From positions 124,001 to 188,000 of the forward strand of contig NZ_WNXY01000011.1 in the NCBI RefSeq assembly GCF_009733815.1: a stretch of 64,000 nucleotides of DNA, given 5' to 3'. Below the pieces are notes generated by a model, which was not told where the DNA came from, made no database searches, and saw only the letters and a program-made list of their open reading frames with translations. This DNA is from Pseudactinotalea suaedae. Lineage in GTDB: Bacteria; Actinomycetota; Actinomycetes; Actinomycetales; Beutenbergiaceae. A program made the translations under genes and the position numbers. Below are positions 48,698 through 62,846 of this stretch, in pieces. Within the stretch, counting starts at the first letter, position 1. Each line of letters starts with the position of its first letter.

Positions 48698-49668
48698 TGG
48701 TCGCGGCACCTCCGGTCGCGGTGCCCGCCGCCAGCACGCGCGAGCGGCCCAGCGACAGAGGCTGGCGCGGCGCGCGCCACAGCTGGCGGCAGCACTGGGA
48801 GCTCTACCTGCTGATGCTGGTGCCGCTCGCGTGGTTCGCGATCTTCAAGTACGTCCCGATGTCCAACGCCATCATCGCCTTCAAGGACTACTACCTGCTC
48901 GAAGGCGTGTGGGGCAGTCCCTGGGTGGGTCTGAAGCACTTCCAGGCATTCATCGACAACCCTGTCGCTCTGACCCTGGTGAAGAACACCTTCCTGCTCT
49001 CGGCCTACGTGCTGCTCGCCGGCTTCCCGATCCCGATCATCCTGGCGCTGGCCCTGAACGAGGTGCGACAGGGTCTGTTCCGCAAGTCGGTGCAGATGGT
49101 CACCTACGCGCCGTACTTCATCTCCACGGTTGTGGTCATCTCGATGACGATCCTCGTGCTGTCACCGCAGCTCGGCTTCGTCAGCGACGCACTCGGCGTC
49201 ATCGGGGTCCCGATGCCCGACCTGCTCGGGCGGGCCGAGTACTTCCGCCACATCTACGTGTGGAGCGAGGTCTGGCAGACCGCCGGCTACTCCGCGGTCA
49301 TCTACCTGGCTGCGCTCGCCGGCATCGACCCGGGCCTGTACGAGGCCGCCCGTGTGGACGGTGCGAGCCGGTTGCAGAAGATCTGGCACGTCGACATCCC
49401 GAGCCTGATGCCGACGGCGGTGATCATCCTGATCCTCGGCGTCGGCAACGTCATGGCGATCGGCTTCGAGAAGGCGTTCCTGCTGCAGAACCCGCTCAAC
49501 CTCGGGACGTCGGAGATCATCGCGACCTACGTCTACAAGGTGGGGCTGCTCAGCTCGAACTTCAGCATGGCGACCGCCGTCGGGCTGTTCAACTCGGTGA
49601 TCAACCTGGTGTTGCTGCTCATGGTCAACGCCGTCGCGAGGCGCGTCACCGGGAGCGGGCTGTGGTGA
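48697..49668 (+). CDS. ABC sugar importer permease, LplB-like
   Basis: The 323-residue permease has six membrane segments (first YLLMLVPLAWFAIFKYVPMS) and the cytoplasmic EAA loop EAARVDGASRLQKIWHVDIP that docks on the ATPase. FKYVPMSNAIIAFKDYYLLE is typical of the LplB/YteP branch of CUT1 importers, which take up oligosaccharides such as rhamnogalacturonan fragments. It is translated after the small ORF (TGATG) and overlaps the second permease by four bases. No ATP-binding subunit is encoded in the operon, so a shared MsmK-type ATPase must be elsewhere. Confidence 0.94.
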   Translation: MVAAPPVAVPAASTRERPSDRGWRGARHSWRQHWELYLLMLVPLAWFAIFKYVPMSNAIIAFKDYYLLEGVWGSPWVGLKHFQAFIDNPVALTLVKNTFLLSAYVLLAGFPIPIILALALNEVRQGLFRKSVQMVTYAPYFISTVVVISMTILVLSPQLGFVSDALGVIGVPMPDLLGRAEYFRHIYVWSEVWQTAGYSAVIYLAALAGIDPGLYEAARVDGASRLQKIWHVDIPSLMPTAVIILILGVGNVMAIGFEKAFLLQNPLNLGTSEIIATYVYKVGLLSSNFSMATAVGLFNSVINLVLLLMVNAVARRVTGSGLW

Positions 49669-50645
49669 GCGCCGTGACCCGGACCCAGGTCGCCGAGCCG
49701 CCGGAGCCGCGGGCGCGGCGCGGGTCGAGCGTGCCTGGCGCGCCCCGCAGGCAGGACCGTCCGCGACGGATGCGTGAGTCGGGCGTGGACAGGGTGTTCC
49801 TGTTCCTGGTCTACCTGCTCCTCGCGCTCGCGCTGGCAGCCGTGCTGATCCCGCTGATCTACATCCTCGCGAGCTCCTTCAGCGATCCGCTCGCGGTCAG
49901 CGCGGGTCGTGTGTTCCTGTGGCCGGTCGACTTCACGCTTCGCGGCTACCAGACCGTGCTCAGCGACCCCCAGATCCTCACCGGATACGCCAACTCGATC
50001 TTCTACGCCGTGGTCGGCACCCTCATCAGCGTCACGTTGACCGTCGCGATCGCCTACCCGCTCTCCCGCAAGGACCTGTTCGGCCGCAACGTGATCACGA
50101 TGCTCATCGTCTTCACGATGCTGTTCTCCGGTGGCCTGATCCCCACGTACCTGGTGGTGCAGTCGCTGGGGATGCTCGACACCCGGTGGGCGTTGCTGAT
50201 CCCGCAGGCGATTGGCGTCTGGCAGGTGATCATCGCGCGCTCGTTCTTCCGCACGTCGATCCCCGACGAGCTCACCGAGGCGGCACAGCTCGACGGCGCC
50301 CGCGACCTGCGGGTGCTCTGGTCGATCGTGCTGCCGCTCTCGAAGCCGCTGCTCGCGGTGATCGCGCTGATGTACGCGATCTACCAGTGGAACTCCTACT
50401 TCGACGCGCTCCTGTACATCCGCGACTCCGACCTGCAGCCGTTGCAGATCGTGCTGCGCAACATCCTCATCCTCAACGGCGCCAGCGGCGGCATGAGCAC
50501 GACCGACGCGGTCGAGCGACAACAGCTCGCGAACCTCGTGAAGTTCTCACTGATCGTGGTCTCCACCGTGCCGGTGCTGCTGATCTACCCGTTCGTCGCG
50601 CGCCACTTCAACAAGGGCGTGATGGTCGGGTCGGTGAAGGGATGA
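49665..50645 (+). CDS. ABC sugar importer permease, YtcP/LplC-like
   Basis: The 326-residue protein has a charged N-terminal tail and six membrane segments. ASSFSDPLAVSAGRVFLWPV follows the first segment, and the EAA loop is EAAQLDGARDLRVLWSIVLP. The end QLANLVKFSLIVVSTVPVLL then IYPFVARHFNKGVMVGSVKG is a signature of the YtcP subfamily. The GTG start overlaps the LplB-like stop (GTGA). With the upstream permease it forms the membrane pore for the lipoprotein-bound sugar. Confidence 0.94.
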   Translation: MSAVTRTQVAEPPEPRARRGSSVPGAPRRQDRPRRMRESGVDRVFLFLVYLLLALALAAVLIPLIYILASSFSDPLAVSAGRVFLWPVDFTLRGYQTVLSDPQILTGYANSIFYAVVGTLISVTLTVAIAYPLSRKDLFGRNVITMLIVFTMLFSGGLIPTYLVVQSLGMLDTRWALLIPQAIGVWQVIIARSFFRTSIPDELTEAAQLDGARDLRVLWSIVLPLSKPLLAVIALMYAIYQWNSYFDALLYIRDSDLQPLQIVLRNILILNGASGGMSTTDAVERQQLANLVKFSLIVVSTVPVLLIYPFVARHFNKGVMVGSVKG

Positions 50646-50736
50646 GCCCCACAGACCCCGGCCGCGCATCAGCGCGGCAGGACCGGACGGCCGCCTCGCG
50701 GCCGATCCAGAAGGTAAGCGAGTAGAGAGGCTCGAC

Positions 50737-52401
50737 ATGCCCGTGACCACCAGAAGGCGAGCGGCGACGGCGGTGCTCGCCGCAGCCAGCATCGTCGCCG
50801 TCGCCGCGTGCAGCGGCGGCCAGGACGAACCCGAGGCCGACGGTCCCACCACGCTGACCATCTTCACGATGCAAGGCACCGACCAGGACCTGGACACCAA
50901 CCGGTTCACCGACCACGTCCGTGAGCAGCTGGACATCGAGATCGAGTTCCAGACCACCACCTATGACGCCACCGCCGCCAGCGAGGCTCGGCAGATCTCG
51001 CTCGCGAGCGGTGACCTCCCCGACGTGTACATGCTCGTCTCCTGGGTGGACCAGTTCACCCAGACCGAGCTGCTCAACCTCAGCTCGCAGGGCGTGCTGC
51101 TGCCGCTCAACGACCTGATCGAGGAGCACGCCCCGAACATCCAGCAGGCGTTCGAGGACCACCCGGAGTACGAGGACCTGGCCACCGCCCCCGACGGCAA
51201 CATCTACGGCCTGCCGCAGTGGAACGACTGCTTCCACTGCACCTACCAGGCGAAGCTGTGGATCAACACCGACTGGTTGGACACCCTCGGGCTCGAGATG
51301 CCGACCACGACCGAGGAGATGCGCGAGGTCCTCGCCGCGTTCGTCACCGAGGACCCGAACGGCAACGGCCAGGCCGACGAGATCGGCGTCACCGGCAGCG
51401 CGGGGCTCAACAGCCTGATCCCGTACTTCATGAACGCCTTCGAGTACGACCCGCTCGGCGGTGAGGTCACCGACCTCTCGCTCGGGCTCGACGGCGACGA
51501 GGTCGTCGCCCAGGCGGTCACCGACGAGTGGCGGCAGGGTCTGCAGTACGTCTCGGAGCTGTATGCGGACGGCCTGATCGACCAGGCGGCATTCACCCAG
51601 AACGTCGAGGCCATGCAGGCGAAGGGCAACAACGCCGACGCCGTGATCATGGGCGGTTGCACCGCGCTGCACCCCGCCGTGTGCGTGGAGCTGAGCGACG
51701 ACAACCCGCGCCACACGATCTACGACGCCGCGCCTCCGCTGGTCGGGCCCAACGGCGACCAGTTCACCACCTACAGCTTCCCGAGCTCGCCCGGTGCGAT
51801 GTTCGCGATCACCGCGCAGGCCACCGAGGCCGAGCAGGTCGCGGCCATCCAGCTCGCCGACATCCTGTACTCGTTCGAGGGCCACGCCCTCGGCCAGTTC
51901 GGTCCCGAGGGCGTGGGCTGGCGGCTGCCCGAGCCGGGCGAGGTGGCGCTGGACTCCGCGCTCGAGCCGACCCTCGCCCGCATCGCGACCGATCCGGACA
52001 ACCCGGACAGCGTCAACGGGGCCTGGGGCTCGAACGCCCAGCTCTACTCGCCGGCCGAGTGGCGCAACTCCGAGGTGCAGCCGGAGGACGTCTACCTCGC
52101 TGACGGCTACGAGCGCAGGCTGTTCGAGGCCACGCAGCTGTACGAGGACGCCGCCCCGATGGATCAGGTGCTCCCGTACTGGAACCTGTGGGTCGACGGC
52201 TCACTCTCCAACGAGCTCGCCACGCTGCAGACCAACATCGAGAGCTACATCTCGCAGACGAACGTCGAGTTCGTCACCGGTCAGCGGGACATCACCGACG
52301 ACGCCGCGTGGGACGCCTATGTGCAAGGCTTCGACGGCCTCGGCCTCCCGCGCTACCTCGAGATCTACCAGCAGGCCTACGACGCGAGCCTGGCAGGCTG
52401 A
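50737..52401 (+). CDS. Sugar-binding lipoprotein of the ABC importer, LplA-like
   Basis: This 554-residue precursor has a lipoprotein signal ending in VAAC with Cys25 as the lipid-modified residue, then a Gly/Glu linker and a two-lobed solute-binding domain. Landmarks are [46 protein letters not shown] and a Ca-binding-like [10 protein letters not shown]. The large size fits the LplA group binding oligosaccharides. GAGAGG precedes the ATG. It follows the permeases by 91 bases and precedes GH95 by 58, which points to delivery of a fucosylated or galactosylated oligosaccharide. Confidence 0.93.
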   Translation: MPVTTRRRAATAVLAAASIVAVAACSGGQDEPEADGPTTLTIFTMQGTDQDLDTNRFTDHVREQLDIEIEFQTTTYDATAASEARQISLASGDLPDVYMLVSWVDQFTQTELLNLSSQGVLLPLNDLIEEHAPNIQQAFEDHPEYEDLATAPDGNIYGLPQWNDCFHCTYQAKLWINTDWLDTLGLEMPTTTEEMREVLAAFVTEDPNGNGQADEIGVTGSAGLNSLIPYFMNAFEYDPLGGEVTDLSLGLDGDEVVAQAVTDEWRQGLQYVSELYADGLIDQAAFTQNVEAMQAKGNNADAVIMGGCTALHPAVCVELSDDNPRHTIYDAAPPLVGPNGDQFTTYSFPSSPGAMFAITAQATEAEQVAAIQLADILYSFEGHALGQFGPEGVGWRLPEPGEVALDSALEPTLARIATDPDNPDSVNGAWGSNAQLYSPAEWRNSEVQPEDVYLADGYERRLFEATQLYEDAAPMDQVLPYWNLWVDGSLSNELATLQTNIESYISQTNVEFVTGQRDITDDAAWDAYVQGFDGLGLPRYLEIYQQAYDASLAG

Positions 52402-52459
52402 CGGCCTGAGGCGCCCGACCGCGACGGCACCACCCGACCAGAGGAAGCAGCAGCTCACG

Positions 52460-54799
52460 ATGACCAGCACTGCCCGACGCACCCTGCGGTTCGAGACCCC
52501 CGCGACGCAGTGGATGCAGGCGCTGCCCGTCGGCAACGGCCGGCTGGGAGCCATGGTGCTCGGCGACCCCGAGCACGAGCGGATCGCGCTGAATCTCGAC
52601 ACCCTCTGGTCGGGTGGACCGCACGGCAGCGGCGTCACCGACGGGCCCAGCACGGTGGCCGAGGTCCGCCGGCTGCTGCTCGAGGAGCAGGACCCCGTCG
52701 CCGCCGGGGAGGTCTCGATCGCCCTGCAGGGCCCCGACGCCGAGTCCTACCAGCCGCTGGGAGACCTGCTGCTGGACCTCGCGCCGCTGCCCGGTGCCGA
52801 GTACGAGCGCGAGCTCGACCTCTCGACCGGGGTGGCGACGTCGACCCTCCGGACCGAGGGCCTTCTCCGGCGTCAGCACGTGCTGGCCTCCGCCGTCGAC
52901 GGAGCGATCGTGGTGAGGGTCGAGCAGGAGGGCGGACCGCTCGACCTCACCGCACGACTGCGGACTCCCCACCCCACGCTGGCTCACGGCGAACACGACT
53001 CGCTGGTCGCCCTGGCCGGGCGGGCGCCGGCGGCGGTCGTGCCGGAATTCGCGAACGGCGCGGAGCCGGTGCGCTATGCCGACGGCGAGGGCATCGTCTT
53101 CGCGATGGCGCTCGCCGCGGTCGCCGAGGGCGGGCTGGTGGAGATCGCCGACGGGGGTCTGGTCGTCCGGGGCGCACGCGCGGTCACGCTGGTGCTCACC
53201 GCGGCCGACTCGTTCGTCGACTGGCGCACCGCGCCCGGCCAGGACCACGACGCCGTGGTCGCCAGGGCGGTCGAGGAGGCACTCGAGGTCGCCCGCACCG
53301 GGTGGGACGAGCTGCGCGAGCGCAGCGTGACCGATCACGCCGCGCTGCAGGACCGCGTGGTCCTGCAGGTCGCAGCACCGGCGGCCGATCGCGCACCGCT
53401 CGACCAGCGGCTCGCCGAGGTGCAGGCGGGCGGCACCGACGACGAGCTGATCGAGCGGCTCTTCGACCTGGGCCGGTACCTGCTGGCCGGGTCGTCGCGA
53501 CCGGGCACGCAGGCGGCGAACCTGCAGGGGATCTGGAACGAGATGCGGCGGCCCCCGTGGTGCTCGGACTGGACCGTGAACATCAACACGGAGATGAACT
53601 ACTGGCCCGCGGAGACGACGGCGCTCGCCGAGTGCCACGAGCCGCTCGTGGACCTCGTCACCTCGCTGGTCGAGTCGGGCTCGACGACGGCGCGCGAGAT
53701 CTACGACGCGCCCGGTTGGGTGACCCATCACAACGTCGACTTGTGGCGGACCAGCTGGCCCGTGGGTGCGGGCGAGGGTGCGCCGTCGTTCGCGCTCTGG
53801 CCGATGGGCGGCGTGTGGCTGTCCGCGCACCTGGTCGAGCACGAGAGGTTCGGTCCCGACGAGACCTTCCTGGCCGACGTCGTGTGGCCGGTGCTGCGCG
53901 GCGCGACCGAGTTCGTGCTGCACCTCATGGTCCCCGACCCACGACCGGGTACCGCCGAGGGCAGGCTGGTCACGGCGCCGTCGACCTCGCCCGAGAACAG
54001 CTTCATCGACGACCGCGGCCGCGTCGCCGCCGTCGACGCCATGGTCACGATGGACCTGTGGCTGGTCCGCGAGCTGTTCCGCAACCTCGAGCACGCCGCG
54101 CAGCGGCTGGGCCGCGCCGATGACCCGGTCGCCACGGCGGCCCGCGAGGCCGCCGGTCAGCTGCCGCCCGTCCCGGTCGGCGACGACGGCCGGCTGCTGG
54201 AGTGGGCCACGCCCCGCGGCGAGGCCGAGCCCGGGCACCGCCACGTGTCACACCTGTACGGCCTCTTCCCCGGGAGCGAGATCGACCCCTGGTCGACGCC
54301 GGAGCTGGCGGAGGCCGCACGCGCCTCGTTGCGTGCGCGGCTGGCCGCGGGCGGCGGCCACACCGGTTGGAGCCGCGCCTGGCTGGTGGCGCTGTGGGCG
54401 CGTCTCGGCGACGGCGAGGCGGCGCTGGCGAGCCTCGACATCATGCTGCGCGAGTCGGTCGCGGAGAACCTGTTCTGCCTGCACCCGCCGTCCCTGTTCC
54501 AGATCGACGGCAACTTCGGCGTCACCGCGGGGATCGCCGAGATGTTGCTCCAGTCGCACACGGAGGTGATCCGGCTGCTGCCCGCGCTGCCCTCGCGCTG
54601 GCAGACCGGCTCGGTCCGCGGGCTGCGCGCTCGCGGTGGTGTCCGGGTCGACCTCACCTGGGCGGACGGGGAGCTGAGCGCCGGCACGCTGACGGCGGAC
54701 CGCGACACATCGGTGGTGGTCGCCGTCGGGGGCGGCCACGGGCAGCGGATCGAGCTGCGCGCCGGTGAGCCCTACGCCGTCAGCGGTCCGCCGGCCTGA
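52460..54799 (+). CDS. GH95 alpha-L-fucosidase (or alpha-L-galactosidase)
   Basis: This 779-residue enzyme has the family landmarks: [20 protein letters not shown] at the N-terminus, [21 protein letters not shown], then the barrel with [25 protein letters not shown] (Asn374 and Asn376, where bifidobacterial AfcA has the Asn pair acting with the acid), [20 protein letters not shown] and [19 protein letters not shown]95 enzymes invert alpha-1,2-linked L-fucose or L-galactose. No signal peptide is present, so it works on imported glycans. It is the last gene of the importer operon. Confidence 0.94.
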   Translation: MTSTARRTLRFETPATQWMQALPVGNGRLGAMVLGDPEHERIALNLDTLWSGGPHGSGVTDGPSTVAEVRRLLLEEQDPVAAGEVSIALQGPDAESYQPLGDLLLDLAPLPGAEYERELDLSTGVATSTLRTEGLLRRQHVLASAVDGAIVVRVEQEGGPLDLTARLRTPHPTLAHGEHDSLVALAGRAPAAVVPEFANGAEPVRYADGEGIVFAMALAAVAEGGLVEIADGGLVVRGARAVTLVLTAADSFVDWRTAPGQDHDAVVARAVEEALEVARTGWDELRERSVTDHAALQDRVVLQVAAPAADRAPLDQRLAEVQAGGTDDELIERLFDLGRYLLAGSSRPGTQAANLQGIWNEMRRPPWCSDWTVNINTEMNYWPAETTALAECHEPLVDLVTSLVESGSTTAREIYDAPGWVTHHNVDLWRTSWPVGAGEGAPSFALWPMGGVWLSAHLVEHERFGPDETFLADVVWPVLRGATEFVLHLMVPDPRPGTAEGRLVTAPSTSPENSFIDDRGRVAAVDAMVTMDLWLVRELFRNLEHAAQRLGRADDPVATAAREAAGQLPPVPVGDDGRLLEWATPRGEAEPGHRHVSHLYGLFPGSEIDPWSTPELAEAARASLRARLAAGGGHTGWSRAWLVALWARLGDGEAALASLDIMLRESVAENLFCLHPPSLFQIDGNFGVTAGIAEMLLQSHTEVIRLLPALPSRWQTGSVRGLRARGGVRVDLTWADGELSAGTLTADRDTSVVVAVGGGHGQRIELRAGEPYAVSGPPA

Positions 54800-54803
54800 C
54801 GCC

Positions 54804-55409
54804 TCACGCCCGCCGCAGCACCGCGACGAGGAAGTCCGAGTCCGGCTCCCACGGGCGCAGGTCCCAGGTCGCAAGCGCGACGTCGAGCGCCAGGCCCGCG
54901 GTGCGGGTGTCGGCGAAGAAGTCCTCGGCGGAGTACCCGCGACCGGCACCGAAGCCGGCGACGAGACGACCGCCGTCGGCCAGGGCGCCGGCCAGGTTGC
55001 CGAGCACGAGCCGGCGCGTGCTGGGCGCGAGGAACGTCATCACGTTGCCGGCGGAGACGATCACGTCGAACGGCTCGGTCACCCCGGCGGTCGCCAGATC
55101 GAGCTCGGCGAGGTCCTGCACGAGCCAGGTGGCGCCCGGGTGGTCGGCCTTCGCCGCCTCGATCAGGACCGGGTCGACGTCGACGCCCACCACGGCGTGC
55201 CCGCGTCGCGCCAGCTCGCCACCCAGCCGGCCCGGGCCGCACCCGGCGTCGAGGATCCGCGAGCCGCGCGGCACCATCGCGTCGACGAACCGTGCCTCAC
55301 CGTGCAGGTCCTGCCCGGCGGCCGCCATGTCCCGGAAGCGCTGGATGTACCAGTGCGAGTGCTCCGGGTTCTTCTCGACCTGCTGCGTCCAGAGGCTCTT
55401 CTCCACCAT
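54804..55409 (-). CDS. SAM-dependent methyltransferase
   Basis: The 201-residue class I methyltransferase has motif I ILDAGCGPGRLGGELARRGH, VVGVDVDPVLIEAAKADHPG as motif II and VIVSAGNVMTFLAPSTRRLV after motif IV. The N-terminus KSLWTQQVEKNPEHSHWYIQ is characteristic of a small actinobacterial subgroup of unknown substrate. The ATG has GAGG upstream and follows the MFS stop by four bases. It ends five bases from the convergent GH95 stop. Confidence 0.9.
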   Translation of the reverse strand: MVEKSLWTQQVEKNPEHSHWYIQRFRDMAAAGQDLHGEARFVDAMVPRGSRILDAGCGPGRLGGELARRGHAVVGVDVDPVLIEAAKADHPGATWLVQDLAELDLATAGVTEPFDVIVSAGNVMTFLAPSTRRLVLGNLAGALADGGRLVAGFGAGRGYSAEDFFADTRTAGLALDVALATWDLRPWEPDSDFLVAVLRRA

Positions 55410-55413
55410 GGCC

Positions 55414-56631
55414 TCAGTCTGACCGATCGAGCGCAGGCACCGGTGCGGGCCGGTCACGGCCCGCCAGCACGGCGGCGAGGGTCTGCAGGCATGCCAGCAC
55501 GGCGACCATCACCAGCGGTGCCCGCCAGGCGCCGCTGACCTGCGCGAGCCAGCCCGCCGCCACCGGGCCGGCCGCGGCCAGGGAGTACCCGACCGCCTGC
55601 GCCATGCCCGAGAGCTGCGTGGTCTCGGCATGGCTGCGGCCGCGCAGGCCGATCAGGGTCAGTGCGACCACGAGCGAGGCGCCGGAGCTGAGACCGGCGA
55701 CCAGCACCCACAGCACCGGGAGGTTCGGGAACGTGAGCATCCCGACCACGGCCACGACCATCGGCACGCTCGCCGTGACCGCAGCGCGCACCACCGAGCC
55801 CCGCCGCCGCATCAGCAGCGGGATCGTCATGCCGCTGACCGTCCCGATCAGCTGGTAGATCGACAGGTGCACACCCGCGGTGGTCTCGGGAACACCGGCC
55901 GCCGCCTCGATCGTGGGCAACCAGGTCACGAGGACGTAGAAGGCCGTGGACTGCAGCCCCATGAACGCGGTGACGAGCCAGGCGGTGGGCTGGCGCCAGA
56001 CGCTGGTGGTCGGCTCGCCCGGCTGCGGCAGCGGGCTGGGAGGCGAGGGCGACACCCGGATCCGCAGCGCCCACACGACGCCGATGACCAACGGTGGGAT
56101 CGCCCAGAACGCCAGCCCGCCGCGCCACCCCCACGCCTCGGCGAGCGGGACCGCGGTGCCCGACGCGGTCGCCGCGCCGAGCGTCAAGAACATCGTGAAC
56201 ACCCCGGTCGCGGCCGCCACCCGGGTGCGGTAGTCCCGGCGCACAACGACGGGCACCAGCACGTTCCCGATCGCGATCGCCAGGCCTGCGACCACGGTGC
56301 CGATCCACAGGCCCGGCAGCCCGGTGAAGGAGCGCAGCGCGATGCCTGCGGCGATCAGCACGAGCGCGAGCAGCAGCGCGCCGTCGACGCCGGTCCGGCG
56401 GGTGAGCCGGTGCACCAGCGGCGACCCGACGGCGAACGCGAGCACCGGGAGCGACCCGAGCAGGCCCTGCACCGGCTCGCTCAGCCCGAGGTCGGAGCCG
56501 ATCCGGGGCAGCACCGGCCCCACCGAGGTGACCGCGGGCCGCAGGTTGATGCCCACGAGGAACACCAGCGCCGCGAGCAGGGGCGCCCAGCGGGTCGCGA
56601 CCGCGCGCCTGCTGCTCGTCTCGTCTGCCAC
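55414..56631 (-). CDS. MFS transporter of the CynX/NimT type
   Basis: The 405-residue protein begins AALVFLVGINLRPAVTSVGP then VLPRIGSDLGLSEPVQGLLG, the segment that defines the CynX/NimT (cyanate and nitroimidazole transporter) group. It has 12 segments and a proline-rich central loop (PSPPSPLPQPGEP). The GTG start has GAGGCGG upstream. It lies 25 bases after the arginine deiminase stop and four bases before the methyltransferase start, so the three genes form one operon. It might exchange arginine and citrulline in place of the missing ArcD; that is only inferred. Confidence 0.88.
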   Translation of the reverse strand: MADETSSRRAVATRWAPLLAALVFLVGINLRPAVTSVGPVLPRIGSDLGLSEPVQGLLGSLPVLAFAVGSPLVHRLTRRTGVDGALLLALVLIAAGIALRSFTGLPGLWIGTVVAGLAIAIGNVLVPVVVRRDYRTRVAAATGVFTMFLTLGAATASGTAVPLAEAWGWRGGLAFWAIPPLVIGVVWALRIRVSPSPPSPLPQPGEPTTSVWRQPTAWLVTAFMGLQSTAFYVLVTWLPTIEAAAGVPETTAGVHLSIYQLIGTVSGMTIPLLMRRRGSVVRAAVTASVPMVVAVVGMLTFPNLPVLWVLVAGLSSGASLVVALTLIGLRGRSHAETTQLSGMAQAVGYSLAAAGPVAAGWLAQVSGAWRAPLVMVAVLACLQTLAAVLAGRDRPAPVPALDRSD

Positions 56632-56656
56632 ACCCGCCTCGTTCGCCTGGGGCCGT

Positions 56657-57901
56657 TCAGACCGGGTCGCGCACCAACGGGCAGGTCATGCAGTGGCCGC
56701 CACCGCGACCGCGGCCGAGCTCGGCGCCCACGATCGTGACGACCTCGACGCCGGCGTCGCGCAGCGCGGCGTTGGTGAGCGTGTTGCGGTCGTAGGTGAA
56801 CACCACGCCCGGCTCGACCGCGACCGCGTTGTTGCCGCTGTCCCACTGCTGCCGCTCGGAGGCGTACTCGTCACCCGCGGTCGCCACCACGCGCAGCCGC
56901 GGCAGCCCAATCGCGTGCGCGACCACGTCGACGAACCGGGCGTCGCCCTCGTCGGTGATCTCGATCCCGGGTGCGCGGTCGTCGGGTCGCAGCGAGAACG
57001 TCCGCACCCGGTCGACGATCGCGGGGTGCACGGTGACCAGGTCGCGGTCGGCGAACGTGAACACGGTGTCGAGGTGCATCGCCGCCCGGAGCCGCGGCAT
57101 CGCGGCGACGACGACTTGTCGCGCCGCTCCGCCGTCGAACAGGGCCTTGGCGAGCTGGGTGATCGCCTGGCGCGAGGTGCGCTCGCTCATCCCGACGAGC
57201 ACGACGCCGTCGCCCACGGCCATCACGTCCCCGCCCTCGAGGCTGGCCTGCCCCCAGTCCTTCTCGGCGTCGCCCCACCAGACGTGGGCGCGGGAGTAGT
57301 CGGGGTGGAACCGGTAGATCGCCTGCATCAGCAGGGTCTCGTCGTGGCGGGCCGGCCAGTACAGCGGGTTGAGGGTGACGCCGCCGTAGATCCAGCAGGT
57401 GGTGTCGCGCGTGTAGAGGGTGTTCGGCAGGGGCGGGATCAGGTAGTCCCGGTCGCCGCGCGAGAACTCCGCGAGCGCCACGTGCGGGGTGCGGTACTCG
57501 CTCGGCAGGTCCTGGGTGGTGAGGCCGCCGATGAGGTAGCGGGCGAGCTGGACCGGGGTCAGCGAGTCGAGGTAGGCGCGGGTGCCCTCGACGAGCCCCA
57601 GCCCCACGCGGTTGGCGATCACGCGGCGATCGAGCAGCCAGGAGCGCGCCTCGGGGAGCGCGAGCGTCTCGGCCAGCAGGTCGTGTAGCTCGACGACCTC
57701 GACGCCGCGGTCGGTCAGCGCGTCCACGAAGTCGGCGTGATCGCGCTGGGCGGTCTCGACCCACATCACGTCGTCGAACAGCAGCGCGGAGGACGTGGTC
57801 GGGGTGAGCCGCTCGTGCGCCAGCCCGGGCGAGCAGACCAGCACCTTGCGCAGCCGACCCACCTCGGAGTACACCCCGAGTGCCGCCGTGGGCTCGGTCA
57901 T
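56657..57901 (-). CDS. arcA: Arginine deiminase
   Basis: The 414-residue enzyme has the family sites: [40 protein letters not shown] with the substrate Asp, [20 protein letters not shown], the catalytic Glu-His region [16 protein letters not shown] preceded by AAMHLD, and the C-terminal nucleophile Cys in [15 protein letters not shown]. It converts arginine to citrulline and ammonia. GGGAGG precedes the ATG. No ornithine carbamoyltransferase, carbamate kinase or ArcD is next to it, so it may serve acid resistance or nitrogen supply unless arcBC lie elsewhere. Confidence 0.96.
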   Translation of the reverse strand: MTEPTAALGVYSEVGRLRKVLVCSPGLAHERLTPTTSSALLFDDVMWVETAQRDHADFVDALTDRGVEVVELHDLLAETLALPEARSWLLDRRVIANRVGLGLVEGTRAYLDSLTPVQLARYLIGGLTTQDLPSEYRTPHVALAEFSRGDRDYLIPPLPNTLYTRDTTCWIYGGVTLNPLYWPARHDETLLMQAIYRFHPDYSRAHVWWGDAEKDWGQASLEGGDVMAVGDGVVLVGMSERTSRQAITQLAKALFDGGAARQVVVAAMPRLRAAMHLDTVFTFADRDLVTVHPAIVDRVRTFSLRPDDRAPGIEITDEGDARFVDVVAHAIGLPRLRVVATAGDEYASERQQWDSGNNAVAVEPGVVFTYDRNTLTNAALRDAGVEVVTIVGAELGRGRGGGHCMTCPLVRDPV

Positions 57902-57971
57902 GCGTCACCTCCCGGTGTCGCGGTCCACTGTGCCACGTGGCGGGCGACGACGGATCGTGAGGAGCGGAACC

Positions 57972-61688
<3,717 letters not shown>

Positions 61689-61857
61689 AGTGGGCCTCGA
61701 GAGGGTGGCGATCAGGCCGTGGAGGGTCCGGGCCAGGCGGCTCGGCGGACCCTGCGGATTCTATGTCGCGGGGGAGCCGCCTCGCGGGCCGGGCCGGCTC
61801 GGTCTCACGTCCGCGACGTCGCGTCTGCGGTCGCGAGGCGAACGGATCCGCCTCCCC

Positions 61858-61863
61858 TACGGT
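61858..61863 (+). promoter_or_regulatory. -10-like hexamer close to the PfkB start
   Basis: TACGGT ends eight bases before the ATG at 61872, which has no ribosome-binding site, so a leaderless or near-leaderless transcript is possible. The short inverted repeat CCTAC-GGTAGG overlaps it. Confidence 0.35.
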
Positions 61864-61871
61864 AGGGCGTC

Positions 61872-62846
61872 ATGACGGGCATCGGTGCTCCGCGCGTGAT
61901 CCATACCGCCCAGGCGCTGGTCGACGAGGTCCTCGAGGTGCCGTCGTTGCCGCCGCGCGGTGGCAACGTGGTGCCGACCGGGCGAGCCCGGTACGCGGCG
62001 AGCGCCGTGAACGTGCTGCTGGCGGCGGCTCGGTCGGGAGCGGCGTGCGTGCACGCCGGGAGCATCGGCACCGGGCCCAACGGAGACCTGATCCGGAGCG
62101 TGCTCGCCGAGGCCGGCGTGAGTGTGAGCTCGCCACCGGTGCCCGACCTCGACACCGGGGTCTGCCTCGTGCTGCTCGAGCCGAGCGCCGAACGCACCTT
62201 CATCACGGCGCAGGGCGCGGAGCGACAGATCAGCGTGGCGAGCCTGGCGAGGTCCGCCCCGGTACCGGGCGACGTCGTGTGCGTGAGCGGGTACACGCTC
62301 GTCGGTCCCACCCGGGACCCGCTGCTGGAGTGGCTGGAGTCGCTGCCCGACGGCGTCGCGATCGTTCTCGATCCCGGCGCGCCGTTCGCCGATCTCGACG
62401 ACGGCACCCTTGGGCGCATGCTGGCGCTGTGCACGGTGTGGACGGGGAACGCCGACGAGGCCGACGGTCTGGCACGGCTGGCCTCAGGTGCTCCGAGCCG
62501 TTCGACGGCGCAGGAGGTGCTGCCGATCGCCGAGTCCGCGGCGGCCGTGGCCGGCGTGCTGCCCGAGTCGGCGGTCGTCGTGGTGCGCGACGGCCCCGCC
62601 GGGTGCGTGGTGCACCGAGATGGCGTGACCGCGCGCCACCCCGGGTTCGCGCAGCGACCGGTCGACACCAACGGCGCCGGCGACACCCACACCGGCGTGC
62701 TCGTGGCCGAGATCGCGCGGGGGACGGACTGGCCGACCGCCGCTACCCGCGCCAACGCCGCGGGGGCGATCAAGGTGACCCGCCGCGGCCCCGACACCGC
62801 CCCGACCGCCGCCGAGGTCGACGAGTTCCTCGCTGTGCACGGTTGA
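61872..62846 (+). CDS. PfkB-family carbohydrate kinase
   Basis: This 324-residue ribokinase-fold kinase has the N-terminal substrate Gly pair in PPRGGNVVPTGRARYAASAV, then GNADEADGLARL and the C-terminal PfkB signature DTNGAGDTHTGVLVAEIARG with the catalytic Asp in GAGD. The substrate could be ribose, fructose or a nucleoside and cannot be decided. It is divergent from metH. After its stop codon a 14-base sequence is duplicated. Confidence 0.92.
   Translation: MTGIGAPRVIHTAQALVDEVLEVPSLPPRGGNVVPTGRARYAASAVNVLLAAARSGAACVHAGSIGTGPNGDLIRSVLAEAGVSVSSPPVPDLDTGVCLVLLEPSAERTFITAQGAERQISVASLARSAPVPGDVVCVSGYTLVGPTRDPLLEWLESLPDGVAIVLDPGAPFADLDDGTLGRMLALCTVWTGNADEADGLARLASGAPSRSTAQEVLPIAESAAAVAGVLPESAVVVVRDGPAGCVVHRDGVTARHPGFAQRPVDTNGAGDTHTGVLVAEIARGTDWPTAATRANAAGAIKVTRRGPDTAPTAAEVDEFLAVHG

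Noticed and set aside
61689-61871. Possible cobalamin or SAM riboswitch upstream of metH
   Set aside because: No B12-box-like or SAM-I core sequence and the space is shared with a divergent promoter; nothing supportable was seen.
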